A DNA stretch of 64,000 nt from Enterococcus devriesei (lineage in GTDB: Bacteria; Bacillota; Bacilli; Lactobacillales; Enterococcaceae): contig NZ_JXKM01000007.1 in NCBI RefSeq assembly GCF_001885905.1, forward strand, positions 115,507 to 179,506, given 5' to 3'. A program made the position numbers and the translations under genes. This document shows, piece by piece, positions 51,975 through 61,311 of the stretch. The notes under the pieces are model-generated. The model worked only from the letters and a program-made list of their open reading frames with translations. It ran no database searches and was not told the origin of the DNA. Numbering within the stretch: the stretch's first letter is position 1; each line of letters opens with the position of its first letter.

Positions 51975-53201
51975 ATGAAGACAAAGGCAGTGCGTTTATA
52001 TGGTAAGAAAGATTTGCGCTTAGAGGAATTTGAATTGCCAGAAATTAAAGAAAATGAGATTTTGGCTTCGGTAGTCACCGACAGTATTTGTATGTCAACG
52101 TGGAAGTTGGCGAATCAAGGAGCGGACCATAAAAAAGCGCCCAATGATTTAGCGGACAATCCCATTATTATCGGCCATGAATTTTGTGGCGAGATCTTAG
52201 AAGTTGGCGGAAAATGGGCGCATAAATATAAAAAGGGCGAGCATTACGTGTTGCAAGCCAACCTGCAATTGCCAGATCGTCCGGACTGCCCCGGTTATTC
52301 TTATCCGTATACAGGCGGAGATGCCACCTATATTGTGATCTCAGAGGATGTCATGAATCAGGATTGTTTGATTCCTTATAAGGGTGAAACCTATTTTGAA
52401 GGTTCGCTGATTGAACCACTCTCTTGTGTGATTGGCGCGTTTGAAGCGAATTATCATTTAAAAGAAGGTTCCTATGAACATAAAATGGGAATCAAAGCGG
52501 ATGGCAATTTATTGATTATGGGCGGAACGGGGCCGATGGGTTTATTGGCGATCGATTACGCACTGCACGGTCCAATTAAACCGAAAAAATTAGTCATCAC
52601 CGATCGTGACGCTGAAAAATTAGCTCGTGCTGAAAAATTATATCCAAGTCAGAACGGGATTGAAGTTTCTTATGTTAATGTAGACGGTGTAAAGGATCAA
52701 GTTAGCCTATTGAAAGAAACGGTTGGTGGCGGATTTGATGATATCTTTGTGATGATCCCAGTCGCTTCAGTCGTAACCGATGCGGCAGACATGCTGAATC
52801 CAGATGGCTGTTTGAACTTTTTCGCTGGTCCGCAAGACAAAGAATTCTCTGCAAACGTAAATTTCTATGATGTGCATTATTCCTTTACGCATTTTGTCGG
52901 AACTTCTGGTGGGAATACGGAAGATATGCGTAAGGCAGTTAAATTGATTGAAGAAAAACAAGTCAAAGTCGCCAATGCGGTGACGCATGTCTTAGGACTT
53001 GACGCAGTTGCCGAAACGACCTTGAACCAACCAGAAATCGGCGGCGGGAAAAAATTAGTTTATACGCACAAACAAGCAGACTTAACCAAACTTTCCGACG
53101 TTTCTGCAGACTCAGAACTTGGAAAAATCTTAGCAGAAACAGACGGGATTTGGAGTCAAGCTGCTGAAAATTATGTATTGAAAAATTATCCTGAAATTTA
53201 A
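51975..53201 (+). CDS. sorE: L-sorbose-1-phosphate reductase (zinc-type alcohol dehydrogenase family)
   Basis: A 408-residue medium-chain dehydrogenase-like protein: IIIGHEFCGEILEVG (catalytic-zinc region), GGTGPMGLLAIDYA (nucleotide fold) and a long C-terminus, as in SorE. It reduces sorbose-1-phosphate to sorbitol-6-phosphate, which SorF oxidises to fructose-6-phosphate. The operon ends here with a terminator. The sorG aldolase gene of L. casei is missing, which is not needed for this route. Confidence 0.88.
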   Translation: MKTKAVRLYGKKDLRLEEFELPEIKENEILASVVTDSICMSTWKLANQGADHKKAPNDLADNPIIIGHEFCGEILEVGGKWAHKYKKGEHYVLQANLQLPDRPDCPGYSYPYTGGDATYIVISEDVMNQDCLIPYKGETYFEGSLIEPLSCVIGAFEANYHLKEGSYEHKMGIKADGNLLIMGGTGPMGLLAIDYALHGPIKPKKLVITDRDAEKLARAEKLYPSQNGIEVSYVNVDGVKDQVSLLKETVGGGFDDIFVMIPVASVVTDAADMLNPDGCLNFFAGPQDKEFSANVNFYDVHYSFTHFVGTSGGNTEDMRKAVKLIEEKQVKVANAVTHVLGLDAVAETTLNQPEIGGGKKLVYTHKQADLTKLSDVSADSELGKILAETDGIWSQAAENYVLKNYPEI

Positions 53202-53203
53202 AA

Positions 53204-53239
53204 AGCATCGTGGAGTGCATCAGCTCCACGATGTTTTTT
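53204..53239 (+). terminator. terminator of the sorbose operon
   Basis: CATCGTGGAG and CTCCACGATG form a perfect 10-bp stem followed by T6. Confidence 0.9.
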
Positions 53240-53304
53240 AAACTATGAAGAAGTATAAAATTTTCAAATGAAAAAATCGCTTTACAGCAGGCATATTCAT
53301 GTCC

Positions 53305-53416
53305 GGCTTCACGAACTAGCTTTATCGGCAATAAGCAAAACTATTTCGAAATTTGAGAAGCAATTTAGAAATAGTTTGGTCTTATTGCTCAAAAGCTGAG
53401 CGAGTTCGCGAAAGCC
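53305..53416. repeat. long imperfect stem-loop repeat, copy B
   Basis: GGCTTCACGAACTAGC..CAATAAG pairs with CTTATTG..GCGAGTTCGCGAAAGCC, with inner arms AAACTATTT/AAATAGTTT. The centre (GAGAAGC) and the AATAAG/CTTATTGCT ends match the structure at 40-100. It overlaps the last codons of the esterase gene and may act as its terminator. Confidence 0.45.
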
Positions 53417-54188
53417 TTTCTGATAGATTACTTTTCAAAAATTGAAGGGTCGGTTGATAGGCAACATCTGCGTAGCCTTCACCATGCACCGTACCAGTGA
53501 TCAATTTATTCTCACTAGGAACACCCGCTTCGGCCAAGGCTGCTTGCAAATGATAGACACCGGATAAAGGCACTAATTCATGCAAAGAGTTGGCAATAAA
53601 AAGTGGGCCACTTTTACTTGAAACACGTTGCAAAGGATCGGCTTGTTTTAGCAAATCCATGTCTTGGTTCACGTAATTTAAAATAAACCATTTATAAAAG
53701 GCGTCATTGGCACCATCTTGATCGATTTTGCCACTCGCTTGTTTGTCAAAATCGGGCTTTTGATTCATAGCGGCGACAACCTCGGGATGTTCTTGGACCC
53801 AGGGATAAAGGTCGATGATCCCTGACCACGAAGCGGCAGGAATGCCTTTTTGCAGCGCCAATTCAATGGCTAAATTCCCGCCAGCAGAAGAGCCAAGTGC
53901 GGTGATTTTATCTTTTACAGGATAGTCACTAGCAACTAACCAGTCGTAGACCGTTAATAAATCTTCCATGGCTGCTGGAAAAAGATGATCGGGAGCTAAA
54001 CGATAATTCGGTGCCACCACCAGAAAGCCGTCGGTGGTCAAACGTTCCGCTAAAGCCTGCTCTTTCGCCTTGTCTCCGCGAAACCAGCCGCCACCGTGAA
54101 TTAAAATAATGGCCACCTCGATCGTCTCCGGTTCATAAATATCTAAGGTCAATTGATTTTTTTCATCATACACAACATCATTGATCAT
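53382..54188 (-). CDS. alpha/beta hydrolase, esterase (HSL-like)
   Basis: A 268-residue esterase with the oxyanion motif LIHGGGWFRGD, nucleophile GSSAGGN (Ser about residue 96) and a C-terminal His (TVHGEGY). No signal peptide. The substrate is probably a small ester, not determinable here. AAAAAGGAG precedes the ATG. It lies 16 bp after the small gene upstream (one operon). Its last codons run into the stem-loop repeat at 53305-53416, so the C-terminus may have been altered by that element. Confidence 0.88.
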   Translation of the reverse strand: MINDVVYDEKNQLTLDIYEPETIEVAIILIHGGGWFRGDKAKEQALAERLTTDGFLVVAPNYRLAPDHLFPAAMEDLLTVYDWLVASDYPVKDKITALGSSAGGNLAIELALQKGIPAASWSGIIDLYPWVQEHPEVVAAMNQKPDFDKQASGKIDQDGANDAFYKWFILNYVNQDMDLLKQADPLQRVSSKSGPLFIANSLHELVPLSGVYHLQAALAEAGVPSENKLITGTVHGEGYADVAYQPTLQFLKSNLSERLSRTRSAFEQ

Positions 54189-54204
54189 CTTGCTTCGCTC
54201 CTTT

Positions 54205-54576
54205 TTAGATCAAATCATTTTCTTTCGTTGACTGAGGCTGTTGCTGCTTTAATTCGGCCAAAATGGCTAACAGCTTTTGTTGAGCCAACTCGTATTGATC
54301 GATTTGATCACCAAACGCTTGATTAAAACCAGTCAAGCCATCTTTGACAAAGGCATACTCGTATTGATAGACCGCATCATAGGCTTTGGTAAAACGTTGC
54401 AACAAGTCGGTTTGCGCGTCTAGTTGCAAGGCCATTTGAATCACACGGAAATCCGTGTAGGCCAGTTCAAATTGGATTGCCCAGATGCGGAGAAAATCAT
54501 GTTGGTTCTTAATGTGCAGAAAATGGTGTTCTGTCGTCCAAGCTAAATTATTAAGCGCGCCTAAAACATCAAGCAT
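54205..54576 (-). CDS. uncharacterised helical protein
   Basis: A 123-residue soluble, helical protein (LGALNNLAWTTEHHFLHIKNQHDFL...), not recognised. The ATG at 54576 has AGGTGAG upstream; an earlier in-frame ATG lacks a ribosome site. It is co-transcribed with the esterase and diverges from the LacI-type regulator, which may control both. Confidence 0.6.
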   Translation of the reverse strand: MLDVLGALNNLAWTTEHHFLHIKNQHDFLRIWAIQFELAYTDFRVIQMALQLDAQTDLLQRFTKAYDAVYQYEYAFVKDGLTGFNQAFGDQIDQYELAQQKLLAILAELKQQQPQSTKENDLI

Positions 54577-54726
54577 TTTTCTCACCTGCCTTTTCATCTC
54601 TTATGACTTAAATCTACGCTCTTTTTTTCATGAATCAAGTAAGTCGTCTCGGCTTTTAATGAAAAAGTCTTTCTTTCTATTTTTTCCTTTGCTACACTTA
54701 AAAAAAATAGTGAGAGAAGGTCCACC

Positions 54727-55743
54727 ATGAAGATCACCATCAGAGAGATCGCTGAAATGGCCGGTGTTTCAGTAACGACAGTGTCACAGATTTTGAATAA
54801 TAAGGGGAGCCGTTTCAGTGAACAGACTCGCAAGAAAGTTTTGGCAATCGTAGAAGAGCATCAATACAAACCAGATTTTTTTGCGGCAAATTTGATCAAT
54901 CGTCATTCCAAAACGATTGGTATGATTGTTCCTGATGTCACCGATTTTTTCTTTTCGAAAGTTATTGAAGGCGTGGAAAGTTATTTGAATCCGTTAGGTT
55001 ACATGATTATTTTATGTAATTCCCGCCATGATCAAGAGCAGGAAAAACGTTATTTGAATGAACTGTCTCATCGCTCAGTGGATGGTATTTTATTAGCAAC
55101 ACCTTACCAGTTGGAAGATGAACACAAGCTAGGCAGTGATTTTTATCGGCGACATCCGATGGTCTTAATCGACCGCGGCTTGAATGACCGCGACTGGGGG
55201 CAATTATTGGTGGAAGAATATGCGGGTGCACAAGAGGTATTGCGGATGTTGGTGAAACAAGGGCATCGTCATATCGGCATGTTGAAGGAAAGTCAAGGCT
55301 ATTATCAATTGACGGAGCGGGTTAAAGCGTACCGTCAAGTTATTTTTGAATCTGGTTTGCCTTTTGATGAAAGTTATATTTGCTCAGGCGAGTTAACATT
55401 GGCTGGTGGGTATCACGCAACGAAAGAAATGCTGAAAAATGAAAAAATCACGGCGATTTTTTGCGGGACAGATGAAATGGCGCTGGGCTGTTATCAGGCG
55501 ATCTATGAAGCGGGCTTGAGAATTCCTGAAGATATCTCCGTAGTTGGCTTTGATGGACTAGAGGTTAGCAAGTACATGGTGCCACCGTTAACGACGGTTT
55601 TTCAGCCTAGTACAGAAATTGGTTTTTCCGCAGCAAAATTTTTAGTTGACGCAATCAATTTTCCTTCTCAGCGAATCCCGAATAAAATTTTCCAAACCAA
55701 ATTAATTATTCGTGAGAGTGTAAAAACTTTAGGTCAGGGTTGA
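54727..55743 (+). CDS. LacI-family transcriptional regulator
   Basis: A 338-residue repressor: the N-terminal HTH ITIREIAEMAGVSVTTVSQILNN, the hinge helix, and a periplasmic-binding-protein-like effector domain. It most resembles the RbsR group (ribose-type sugars), by overall pattern only. It lies between a divergent esterase pair and the nucleoside operon. The pdp promoter overlaps its stop codon, and two CG-centred palindromes follow (55777-55797), so the nucleoside operon is a plausible target. Confidence 0.92.
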   Translation: MKITIREIAEMAGVSVTTVSQILNNKGSRFSEQTRKKVLAIVEEHQYKPDFFAANLINRHSKTIGMIVPDVTDFFFSKVIEGVESYLNPLGYMIILCNSRHDQEQEKRYLNELSHRSVDGILLATPYQLEDEHKLGSDFYRRHPMVLIDRGLNDRDWGQLLVEEYAGAQEVLRMLVKQGHRHIGMLKESQGYYQLTERVKAYRQVIFESGLPFDESYICSGELTLAGGYHATKEMLKNEKITAIFCGTDEMALGCYQAIYEAGLRIPEDISVVGFDGLEVSKYMVPPLTTVFQPSTEIGFSAAKFLVDAINFPSQRIPNKIFQTKLIIRESVKTLGQG

Positions 55744-55804
55744 CAAGTAGTTTGTCACCCGTTATAGTAACAATGGTAGCGCTAACAGAAAGCGCTTCTT
55801 CGTT
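55740..55804 (+). promoter_or_regulatory. promoter and operator region of the nucleoside operon
   Basis: TTGACA (55740-55745), 17 bp, TATAGT (55763-55768). The -35 contains the stop codon of the LacI-type gene. Just downstream are TAGCGCTA (55777-55784) and AAGCGCTT (55790-55797), both LacI/CcpA-like dyads. AGAAAGCGCTTCTT is also cre-like. Roadblock repression is plausible. Confidence 0.65.
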
Positions 55805-55881
55805 AAGTAAACTGTTTTACTAAAGTGGTTTACCTTTCGCTATTTTATTGTATAATGACTTTGAAGCTTGGAGGAAAACCT

Positions 55882-57183
55882 ATGAGAATGGTAGATTTGA
55901 TAGAGCAAAAGAGAGATGGCAAGTCTCTGTCAAAAGCAGAAATTGAGTTCATTATTGAAGGCTACACAGATAACAGTATTCCTGATTATCAGATGAGCGC
56001 ATTATTGATGGCAATTTTTTATCAAGACATGACCGACGAGGAAATTTCTTATTTGACGCTAGCGATGGCGAATTCAGGTGAAATTATTGATTTGTCTTCC
56101 ATCGAGGGAATCAAAGTTGACAAGCATTCAACCGGCGGTGTCGGTGATACGACTACTTTGGTTTTAGCACCCTTAGTTGCCAGCGTGGGTGTTCCGGTAG
56201 CTAAAATGTCTGGTCGCGGTTTAGGTTTCACTGGTGGAACCTTAGACAAATTCGAATCGATCCCAGGGTTTAAGATTGAATTATCTGAACAAGAATTTAT
56301 TGATATTGTAAACAAAAGCAAAGTTGCGGTGATTGGTCAATCGGGCAATCTAGCGCCAGCTGACAAGAAGCTTTACGCCTTGCGGGATGTGACAGCGACA
56401 GTTGATTCAATCCCATTGATCGCCAGCTCGATCATGAGTAAGAAAATTGCCGCGGGAGCAGATGCAATCGTCTTAGATGTGACGACTGGCGAAGGAGCCT
56501 TCATGAAAAATCTGGAGGATGCCAAACGTTTAGCCAAAACGATGGTACGGATCGGTAAATTAGCAGGTCGCCAAACGATGGCGGTCATCTCAGATATGTC
56601 CGAGCCTTTAGGCGAAGCAATCGGAAACAGTTTAGAAATCGTCGAAGCAATCGATACGCTAAAAGGCAACGGACCAAAGGATTTAACCGAGATGTGTTAT
56701 GTCCTAGGAAGTCAAATGGTTGTTCTAGCAGGAAAAGCAGAAACACTCGAGGATGCTCGTAAAATGCTGGAAGAAGCTTTGCATTCAGGAAAAGCATTAG
56801 AAAAATTCCGTGAAATGGTTAAGGATCAAGGCGGCGATGTGTCAGTCATTGATCAAACTGAGAAAATTTTGACGGCTAAGTATGAAATTGAATTGCCAGC
56901 CAAGGCCTCTGGCTATGTCACCAAGCTAGTGGCGAATGAAATCGGAATTGCAGCAATGCTTTTAGGCGCAGGACGCAAAACGAAAGACGATGACATCGAC
57001 CATGCAGTAGGAATCAAACTGCATAAAAAAATTGGGGATAAAGTGGCTGAAGGAGAGTCGTTATTGACTATTTATGCCAATTCAAAAGAAATCTCTGAGG
57101 TTGAAAATTTACTTTATCAAAATATTTCGATTGGTGATACACCGGAAGAACCGATTTTGATTCATGATGTCATTACTGAATAA
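55882..57183 (+). CDS. pdp: pyrimidine-nucleoside phosphorylase
   Basis: A 433-residue enzyme, the family's usual length. It has the signature [20 protein letters not shown] (phosphate-binding) and [14 protein letters not shown]. It splits uridine, deoxyuridine and thymidine to base and (deoxy)ribose-1-phosphate. The ATG at 55882 follows GGAGG; a longer frame exists but starts upstream without a site. It is first in the nucleoside catabolic operon. Confidence 0.96.
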   Translation: MRMVDLIEQKRDGKSLSKAEIEFIIEGYTDNSIPDYQMSALLMAIFYQDMTDEEISYLTLAMANSGEIIDLSSIEGIKVDKHSTGGVGDTTTLVLAPLVASVGVPVAKMSGRGLGFTGGTLDKFESIPGFKIELSEQEFIDIVNKSKVAVIGQSGNLAPADKKLYALRDVTATVDSIPLIASSIMSKKIAAGADAIVLDVTTGEGAFMKNLEDAKRLAKTMVRIGKLAGRQTMAVISDMSEPLGEAIGNSLEIVEAIDTLKGNGPKDLTEMCYVLGSQMVVLAGKAETLEDARKMLEEALHSGKALEKFREMVKDQGGDVSVIDQTEKILTAKYEIELPAKASGYVTKLVANEIGIAAMLLGAGRKTKDDDIDHAVGIKLHKKIGDKVAEGESLLTIYANSKEISEVENLLYQNISIGDTPEEPILIHDVITE

Positions 57184-57246
57184 GTATTTAAAACTTTTTT
57201 ATAACAAGAAAGAATATATTATAATAAAAAGAAGTGGGGAATAATA

Positions 57247-57909
57247 ATGGAAATCAATCGCATGATCGACCACACGATCTTAAAAGCCGATGCAACAAAA
57301 GCAGATGTAATGAAAATTATCGAAGAAGCGAAAAAATATCGTTTCTATTCTGTTTGTATCAATCCAACTTGGGTGGCATTAGCTGCTAAAGAATTACAAG
57401 GCGAACCAGTTGCAGTATGTACTGTAATCGGATTTCCGTTAGGTGCGAACACAACAGAAACAAAAGCCTTTGAGGCGACGAATGCTATCGCAAACGGTGC
57501 AGCTGAAGTCGATATGGTCATCAACATTGGCGAATTAAAAGACGGCAACTATGAAAAAGTGCAAAAAGATATCGAAGCAGTCGTAGCGGCTGCCAAAGAC
57601 AAAGCGTTAGTTAAAGTGATTATCGAAACGTCTCTATTAACAAATGAAGAGAAAGTCAAAGCCTGTGAATTAGCAAAAGCAGCTGGAGCGGACTTTGTCA
57701 AAACATCAACTGGTTTTTCAACCGGCGGCGCAACTGTTGAAGATGTCCGCTTGATGCGTGAAACAGTCGGACCTGAAATGGGTGTCAAAGCCTCTGGTGG
57801 GATTCACAATGCTAAAGAAGCAGAAGCAATGATCGAAGCCGGTGCGACTCGTCTAGGTGCTAGCTCAGGTGTTGCAATCATGAACGGCCTTTCTGGTACA
57901 GGATACTAG
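57247..57909 (+). CDS. deoC: deoxyribose-phosphate aldolase
   Basis: A 220-residue class I aldolase with Schiff-base Lys152 (FVKTSTGFS), proton-relay Lys181 (VKASGG) and Asp89 (EVDMVIN). It cleaves deoxyribose-5-phosphate to acetaldehyde and glyceraldehyde-3-phosphate. It is 63 bp after pdp and uses the product supplied by pdp plus deoB. Confidence 0.97.
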   Translation: MEINRMIDHTILKADATKADVMKIIEEAKKYRFYSVCINPTWVALAAKELQGEPVAVCTVIGFPLGANTTETKAFEATNAIANGAAEVDMVINIGELKDGNYEKVQKDIEAVVAAAKDKALVKVIIETSLLTNEEKVKACELAKAAGADFVKTSTGFSTGGATVEDVRLMRETVGPEMGVKASGGIHNAKEAEAMIEAGATRLGASSGVAIMNGLSGTGY

Positions 57910-57994
57910 ACGTCAGCTTTGCGATTTATTAGCTAAGTAAAATTGACATGCTTTTCAGATTGAAAGGCAAAGGTAAATGTAGGAGGCAGTTCAC

Positions 57995-58387
57995 ATGAGC
58001 AAACAAGAATGGATCGACATTGCTGTCGATGCGCTGGATAAAGCATATGTTCCTTATTCACACTTTCCAGTTGGCGCTTGTTTAGTAACAAAAGAGGGTA
58101 AAACTTATCAAGGATTGAATATCGAAAATGCCTCATACGGATTATCGAATTGTGCTGAGCGAACAGCTTTTTTCAAAGCCGTATCAGAAGGCGAACGAGC
58201 ATTCAGTCATCTAGTCATTGCTGGGCACACACCAGAACCGATTTCGCCGTGTGGCGCTTGCCGCCAAGTCATGGCAGAATTTTGTGATCCAGAAATGCCG
58301 GTAACCTTAGTCGGTGATAACGGAGTCGTAAAAGAAATGACCGTTGAAGCGTTACTGCCATATATGTTCACTGAAAAAGATCTATAA
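57995..58387 (+). CDS. cdd: cytidine deaminase
   Basis: A 130-residue homotetrameric-type deaminase with zinc ligands Cys53 (NCAERTAFF, catalytic Glu55), Cys86 and Cys89 (SPCGACRQ). It converts cytidine and deoxycytidine to (deoxy)uridine for pdp. AGGAGG lies upstream. Confidence 0.97.
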   Translation: MSKQEWIDIAVDALDKAYVPYSHFPVGACLVTKEGKTYQGLNIENASYGLSNCAERTAFFKAVSEGERAFSHLVIAGHTPEPISPCGACRQVMAEFCDPEMPVTLVGDNGVVKEMTVEALLPYMFTEKDL

Positions 58388-58450
58388 ACCATGTTCAATT
58401 CAGTCGTAGGACTGTTGAAAAAAAACCACAATTTAGGGGGCTTTACAGAA

Positions 58451-59548
58451 ATGAAAAAAGCAAAATTATTTGGTCTTGGCGCCGTAGCAATGGCATCATT
58501 GCTAGCTTTAGGAGCATGCGGAGGCGGAGGCGGCGGTACAACTGATTCATCAGGTGGATCTGCCAAAGAAGATGCAAAACACAGCGTTGCGATCGTAACA
58601 GATATCGGTGGAGTGGACGACCGTTCATTTAACCAAAGTGCTTGGGAAGGTCTTCAAGCTTGGGGTAAAGATCACGATATCAAAAAAGGCAATGGCGGCT
58701 ATAACTATATCCAATCAAACGATGCTTCTGAATACGAACAAAATATCACACAAGCTGTAACAAATGGGTTTAAAACAGTCTTCGGGATTGGTTACTTATT
58801 AGCTGACCCAATTTCTGCAGCAGCAGATCAAAACCCAGATACAAACTTCGTTATTATCGATTCAGTGATCGATGGCAAGAAAAATGTTGCCTCTGCAACT
58901 TTTAAAGATCAAGAAGCTGCTTACTTAGCAGGTGTTGCGGCAGCTGAAACAACAAAATCAGACAAATTAGGCTTTATCGGTGGTGAAGAAGGTGCCGTTA
59001 TCGACCGTTTCCAAGCTGGTTTTGAAAAAGGCGTAAAAGACACTGCTGATAAATTAGGTAAAGACATTTCTGTAGATGTACAATATGCGGCATCATTTGG
59101 TGATCCAGCCAAAGGTAAAGCTCTAGCAGCGAACATGTACAACAGCGACATCGACATTATTTATCATGCTTCAGGCGGTACAGGCCAAGGGGTCTTCTCA
59201 GAAGCTAAAGCACGTAACGAAAAATTAGATGAAGCCGACAAAGTTTGGGTTATCGGTGTTGATAGCGACCAACAAAAAGAAGGTAAATACGAATCTAAAG
59301 ACGGCAAAGACAGCAACTTCTGTTTAACTTCAACACTTAAAGGTGTAGGGGCAGCCGTACAAGATATTTCTACTCGTGCGCTAGAAGATAAATTCCCTGG
59401 TGGCGAACACTTATCTTATGGTTTGAAAGATGGCGGTGTTTCTCTAACTGACGGTTTCCTTTCTGACAAAGCTAAAGATGCTGTTAAAGAAGCAAAAGAT
59501 AAAGTTTCTGATGGCGACATCAAAGTTCCAGAAACGCCTGAAAAATAA
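58451..59548 (+). CDS. bmpA: BMP-family nucleoside-binding lipoprotein
   Basis: A 365-residue lipoprotein: signal with lipobox LALGAC (Cys about 23), a Gly/Ser linker, then the BMP domain with AIVTDIGGVDDRSFNQSAWEG and HASGGTGQGVF. It is the substrate-binding component of the NupABC-type nucleoside importer that follows. The ATG at 58451 is preceded by AGGGGGC; a longer frame from 58391 includes no signal at its start. It is followed by a hairpin that may allow higher expression than the permease genes. Confidence 0.94.
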   Translation: MKKAKLFGLGAVAMASLLALGACGGGGGGTTDSSGGSAKEDAKHSVAIVTDIGGVDDRSFNQSAWEGLQAWGKDHDIKKGNGGYNYIQSNDASEYEQNITQAVTNGFKTVFGIGYLLADPISAAADQNPDTNFVIIDSVIDGKKNVASATFKDQEAAYLAGVAAAETTKSDKLGFIGGEEGAVIDRFQAGFEKGVKDTADKLGKDISVDVQYAASFGDPAKGKALAANMYNSDIDIIYHASGGTGQGVFSEAKARNEKLDEADKVWVIGVDSDQQKEGKYESKDGKDSNFCLTSTLKGVGAAVQDISTRALEDKFPGGEHLSYGLKDGGVSLTDGFLSDKAKDAVKEAKDKVSDGDIKVPETPEK

Positions 59549-59592
59549 TTCGGGTTGAGGTTCGAACAGAAACAGTTTCTGTTCCACCGGTT

Positions 59593-59630
59593 GACCATAG
59601 CTCCAATAGGAGGAGCTATGGTCCTCTTTT
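59593..59630 (+). terminator. terminator after bmpA
   Basis: GACCATAGCTCC and GGAGCTATGGTC form a perfect 12-bp stem followed by CTCTTTT. It probably causes partial termination, reducing transport ATPase relative to binding protein. Confidence 0.8.
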
Positions 59631-59748
59631 AAAATAAACCTTCTTTTTTTAGCCAAGTTATGACTCAGGTTAGATTTGGCTAAGGGAAGAACGCCCTTAA
59701 CGTTGCAATGTTTTTTAGGCTTAAAAAGCGATAGGATGTGAAAAGAAA

Positions 59749-61311
59749 GTGACAGAAGAACAAAATGTCATTGAAATGCGCAATATCACCAAACAATTTG
59801 GCACTTTTAAAGCAAATGACAACATCAATCTGCAAGTCAGAAAAGGTGAGATTCATGCACTTTTAGGCGAAAATGGTGCCGGAAAATCGACACTAATGAA
59901 TGTTTTGTCAGGTCTACTGCAGCCAACTTCTGGTGAAATTTTGATGGATGGCCAAAAGGTTGATATTTCAAGTCCAACGAGAGCAAATCAATTAGGGATC
60001 GGAATGGTCCATCAGCATTTCATGTTAGTGGATGCCTTTACCGTTACAGAAAATATTATTCTAGGTAGCGAACCAAATAAGGGCGGCATACTAGACAAAA
60101 AAGAAGCTAAGGCAGAAATCGTGCGTTTGTCACAAGAGTATGGCTTGAAGGTTGACCCAGATGCGTACATACGTGATATTTCAGTCGGGATGCAACAACG
60201 GGTCGAAATTCTGAAAACTTTATACCGCGGTGCGAATGTGTTGATCTTTGATGAACCAACAGCGGTGTTGACGCCCCAAGAAATCGATGAATTGATCAGT
60301 ATTATGGGTGGTTTAATTCGTGAAGGCAAATCGATTATCTTGATCACTCACAAGTTAGATGAAATCAAAAAAGTCGCCGATCGTTGTTCCGTTATTCGTC
60401 GCGGACAATACATTGGGACAGTCGATGTCAAAGATGTCAGTTCGCAGCAGTTAGCGGATATGATGGTGGGTCGTTCTGTTTCATTTAAAACTGATAAAAT
60501 CGCGGCGACACCAGGTGAAGTTGTTCTTTCAATCAAAGATTTAGTCGTAAAAGAAAGCCGCGGCTTGGAAGCTGTTAAGAACTTATCATTAGATGTTCAC
60601 CGTGGCGAAGTGGTCGGGATTGCCGGCATCGACGGCAATGGTCAAACGGAATTGATTCAAGCCTTAACCGGCTTACGCAAAGTCGAAAGCGGATCAGTCA
60701 CTATCAACGGAAAAGATGTGACCGGTAAAGCCCCTCGTCATATTACTGAAACCGGTGTGGGACACGTACCAGAGGATCGGCATAAATATGGACTGATTCT
60801 ACCGTTGCCATTATCAGAAAATATCGCTTTACAGTCTTACTATCATACACCATTTAGTAAAAATGGTATTTTGAACTATGGCGAGATCGATCGCTATGCG
60901 AAACGCTTGATCGAAGAGTATGACGTACGGACGACTAGCGAGAAGGCGCCAGCTGCTTCACTTTCAGGTGGAAATCAGCAAAAGGCGATCATCGCACGAG
61001 AAGTTGACCGTGATCCAGATCTATTGATCGTATCACAACCAACTCGCGGTCTTGACGTAGGTGCGATTGAATACATCCACAAACGGTTAGTCGAGCAGCG
61101 TGATAAACAAAAAGGGGTATTACTTGTCAGTTTTGAGCTAGATGAAATTTTGAATGTCTCTGACCGAATCGCGGTTATCCACTCAGGTGAGATCGTTGGG
61201 ATCGTAAACCCGAAAGAAACTTCTGAAAATGAACTAGGTCTGTTAATGGCCGGGTATAGTTTAGAAGAGGCGCGAGCAGAATTAGCAAAGGCTGGTGAGA
61301 CAAATGAATGA
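59749..61311 (+). CDS. nupA: nucleoside ABC transporter ATP-binding protein (two ABC domains)
   Basis: A 520-residue duplicated ATPase of the sugar/nucleoside class. Domain 1 has Walker A GENGAGKST and Walker B VLIFDEPTAVLTP; domain 2 has a degenerate Walker A GIDGNGQTE and signature LSGGNQQKA. GTG start, AGGATGTGA upstream. It overlaps the first permease gene by 8 bp. It pairs with two permeases and BmpA. Confidence 0.93.
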   Translation: MTEEQNVIEMRNITKQFGTFKANDNINLQVRKGEIHALLGENGAGKSTLMNVLSGLLQPTSGEILMDGQKVDISSPTRANQLGIGMVHQHFMLVDAFTVTENIILGSEPNKGGILDKKEAKAEIVRLSQEYGLKVDPDAYIRDISVGMQQRVEILKTLYRGANVLIFDEPTAVLTPQEIDELISIMGGLIREGKSIILITHKLDEIKKVADRCSVIRRGQYIGTVDVKDVSSQQLADMMVGRSVSFKTDKIAATPGEVVLSIKDLVVKESRGLEAVKNLSLDVHRGEVVGIAGIDGNGQTELIQALTGLRKVESGSVTINGKDVTGKAPRHITETGVGHVPEDRHKYGLILPLPLSENIALQSYYHTPFSKNGILNYGEIDRYAKRLIEEYDVRTTSEKAPAASLSGGNQQKAIIAREVDRDPDLLIVSQPTRGLDVGAIEYIHKRLVEQRDKQKGVLLVSFELDEILNVSDRIAVIHSGEIVGIVNPKETSENELGLLMAGYSLEEARAELAKAGETNE

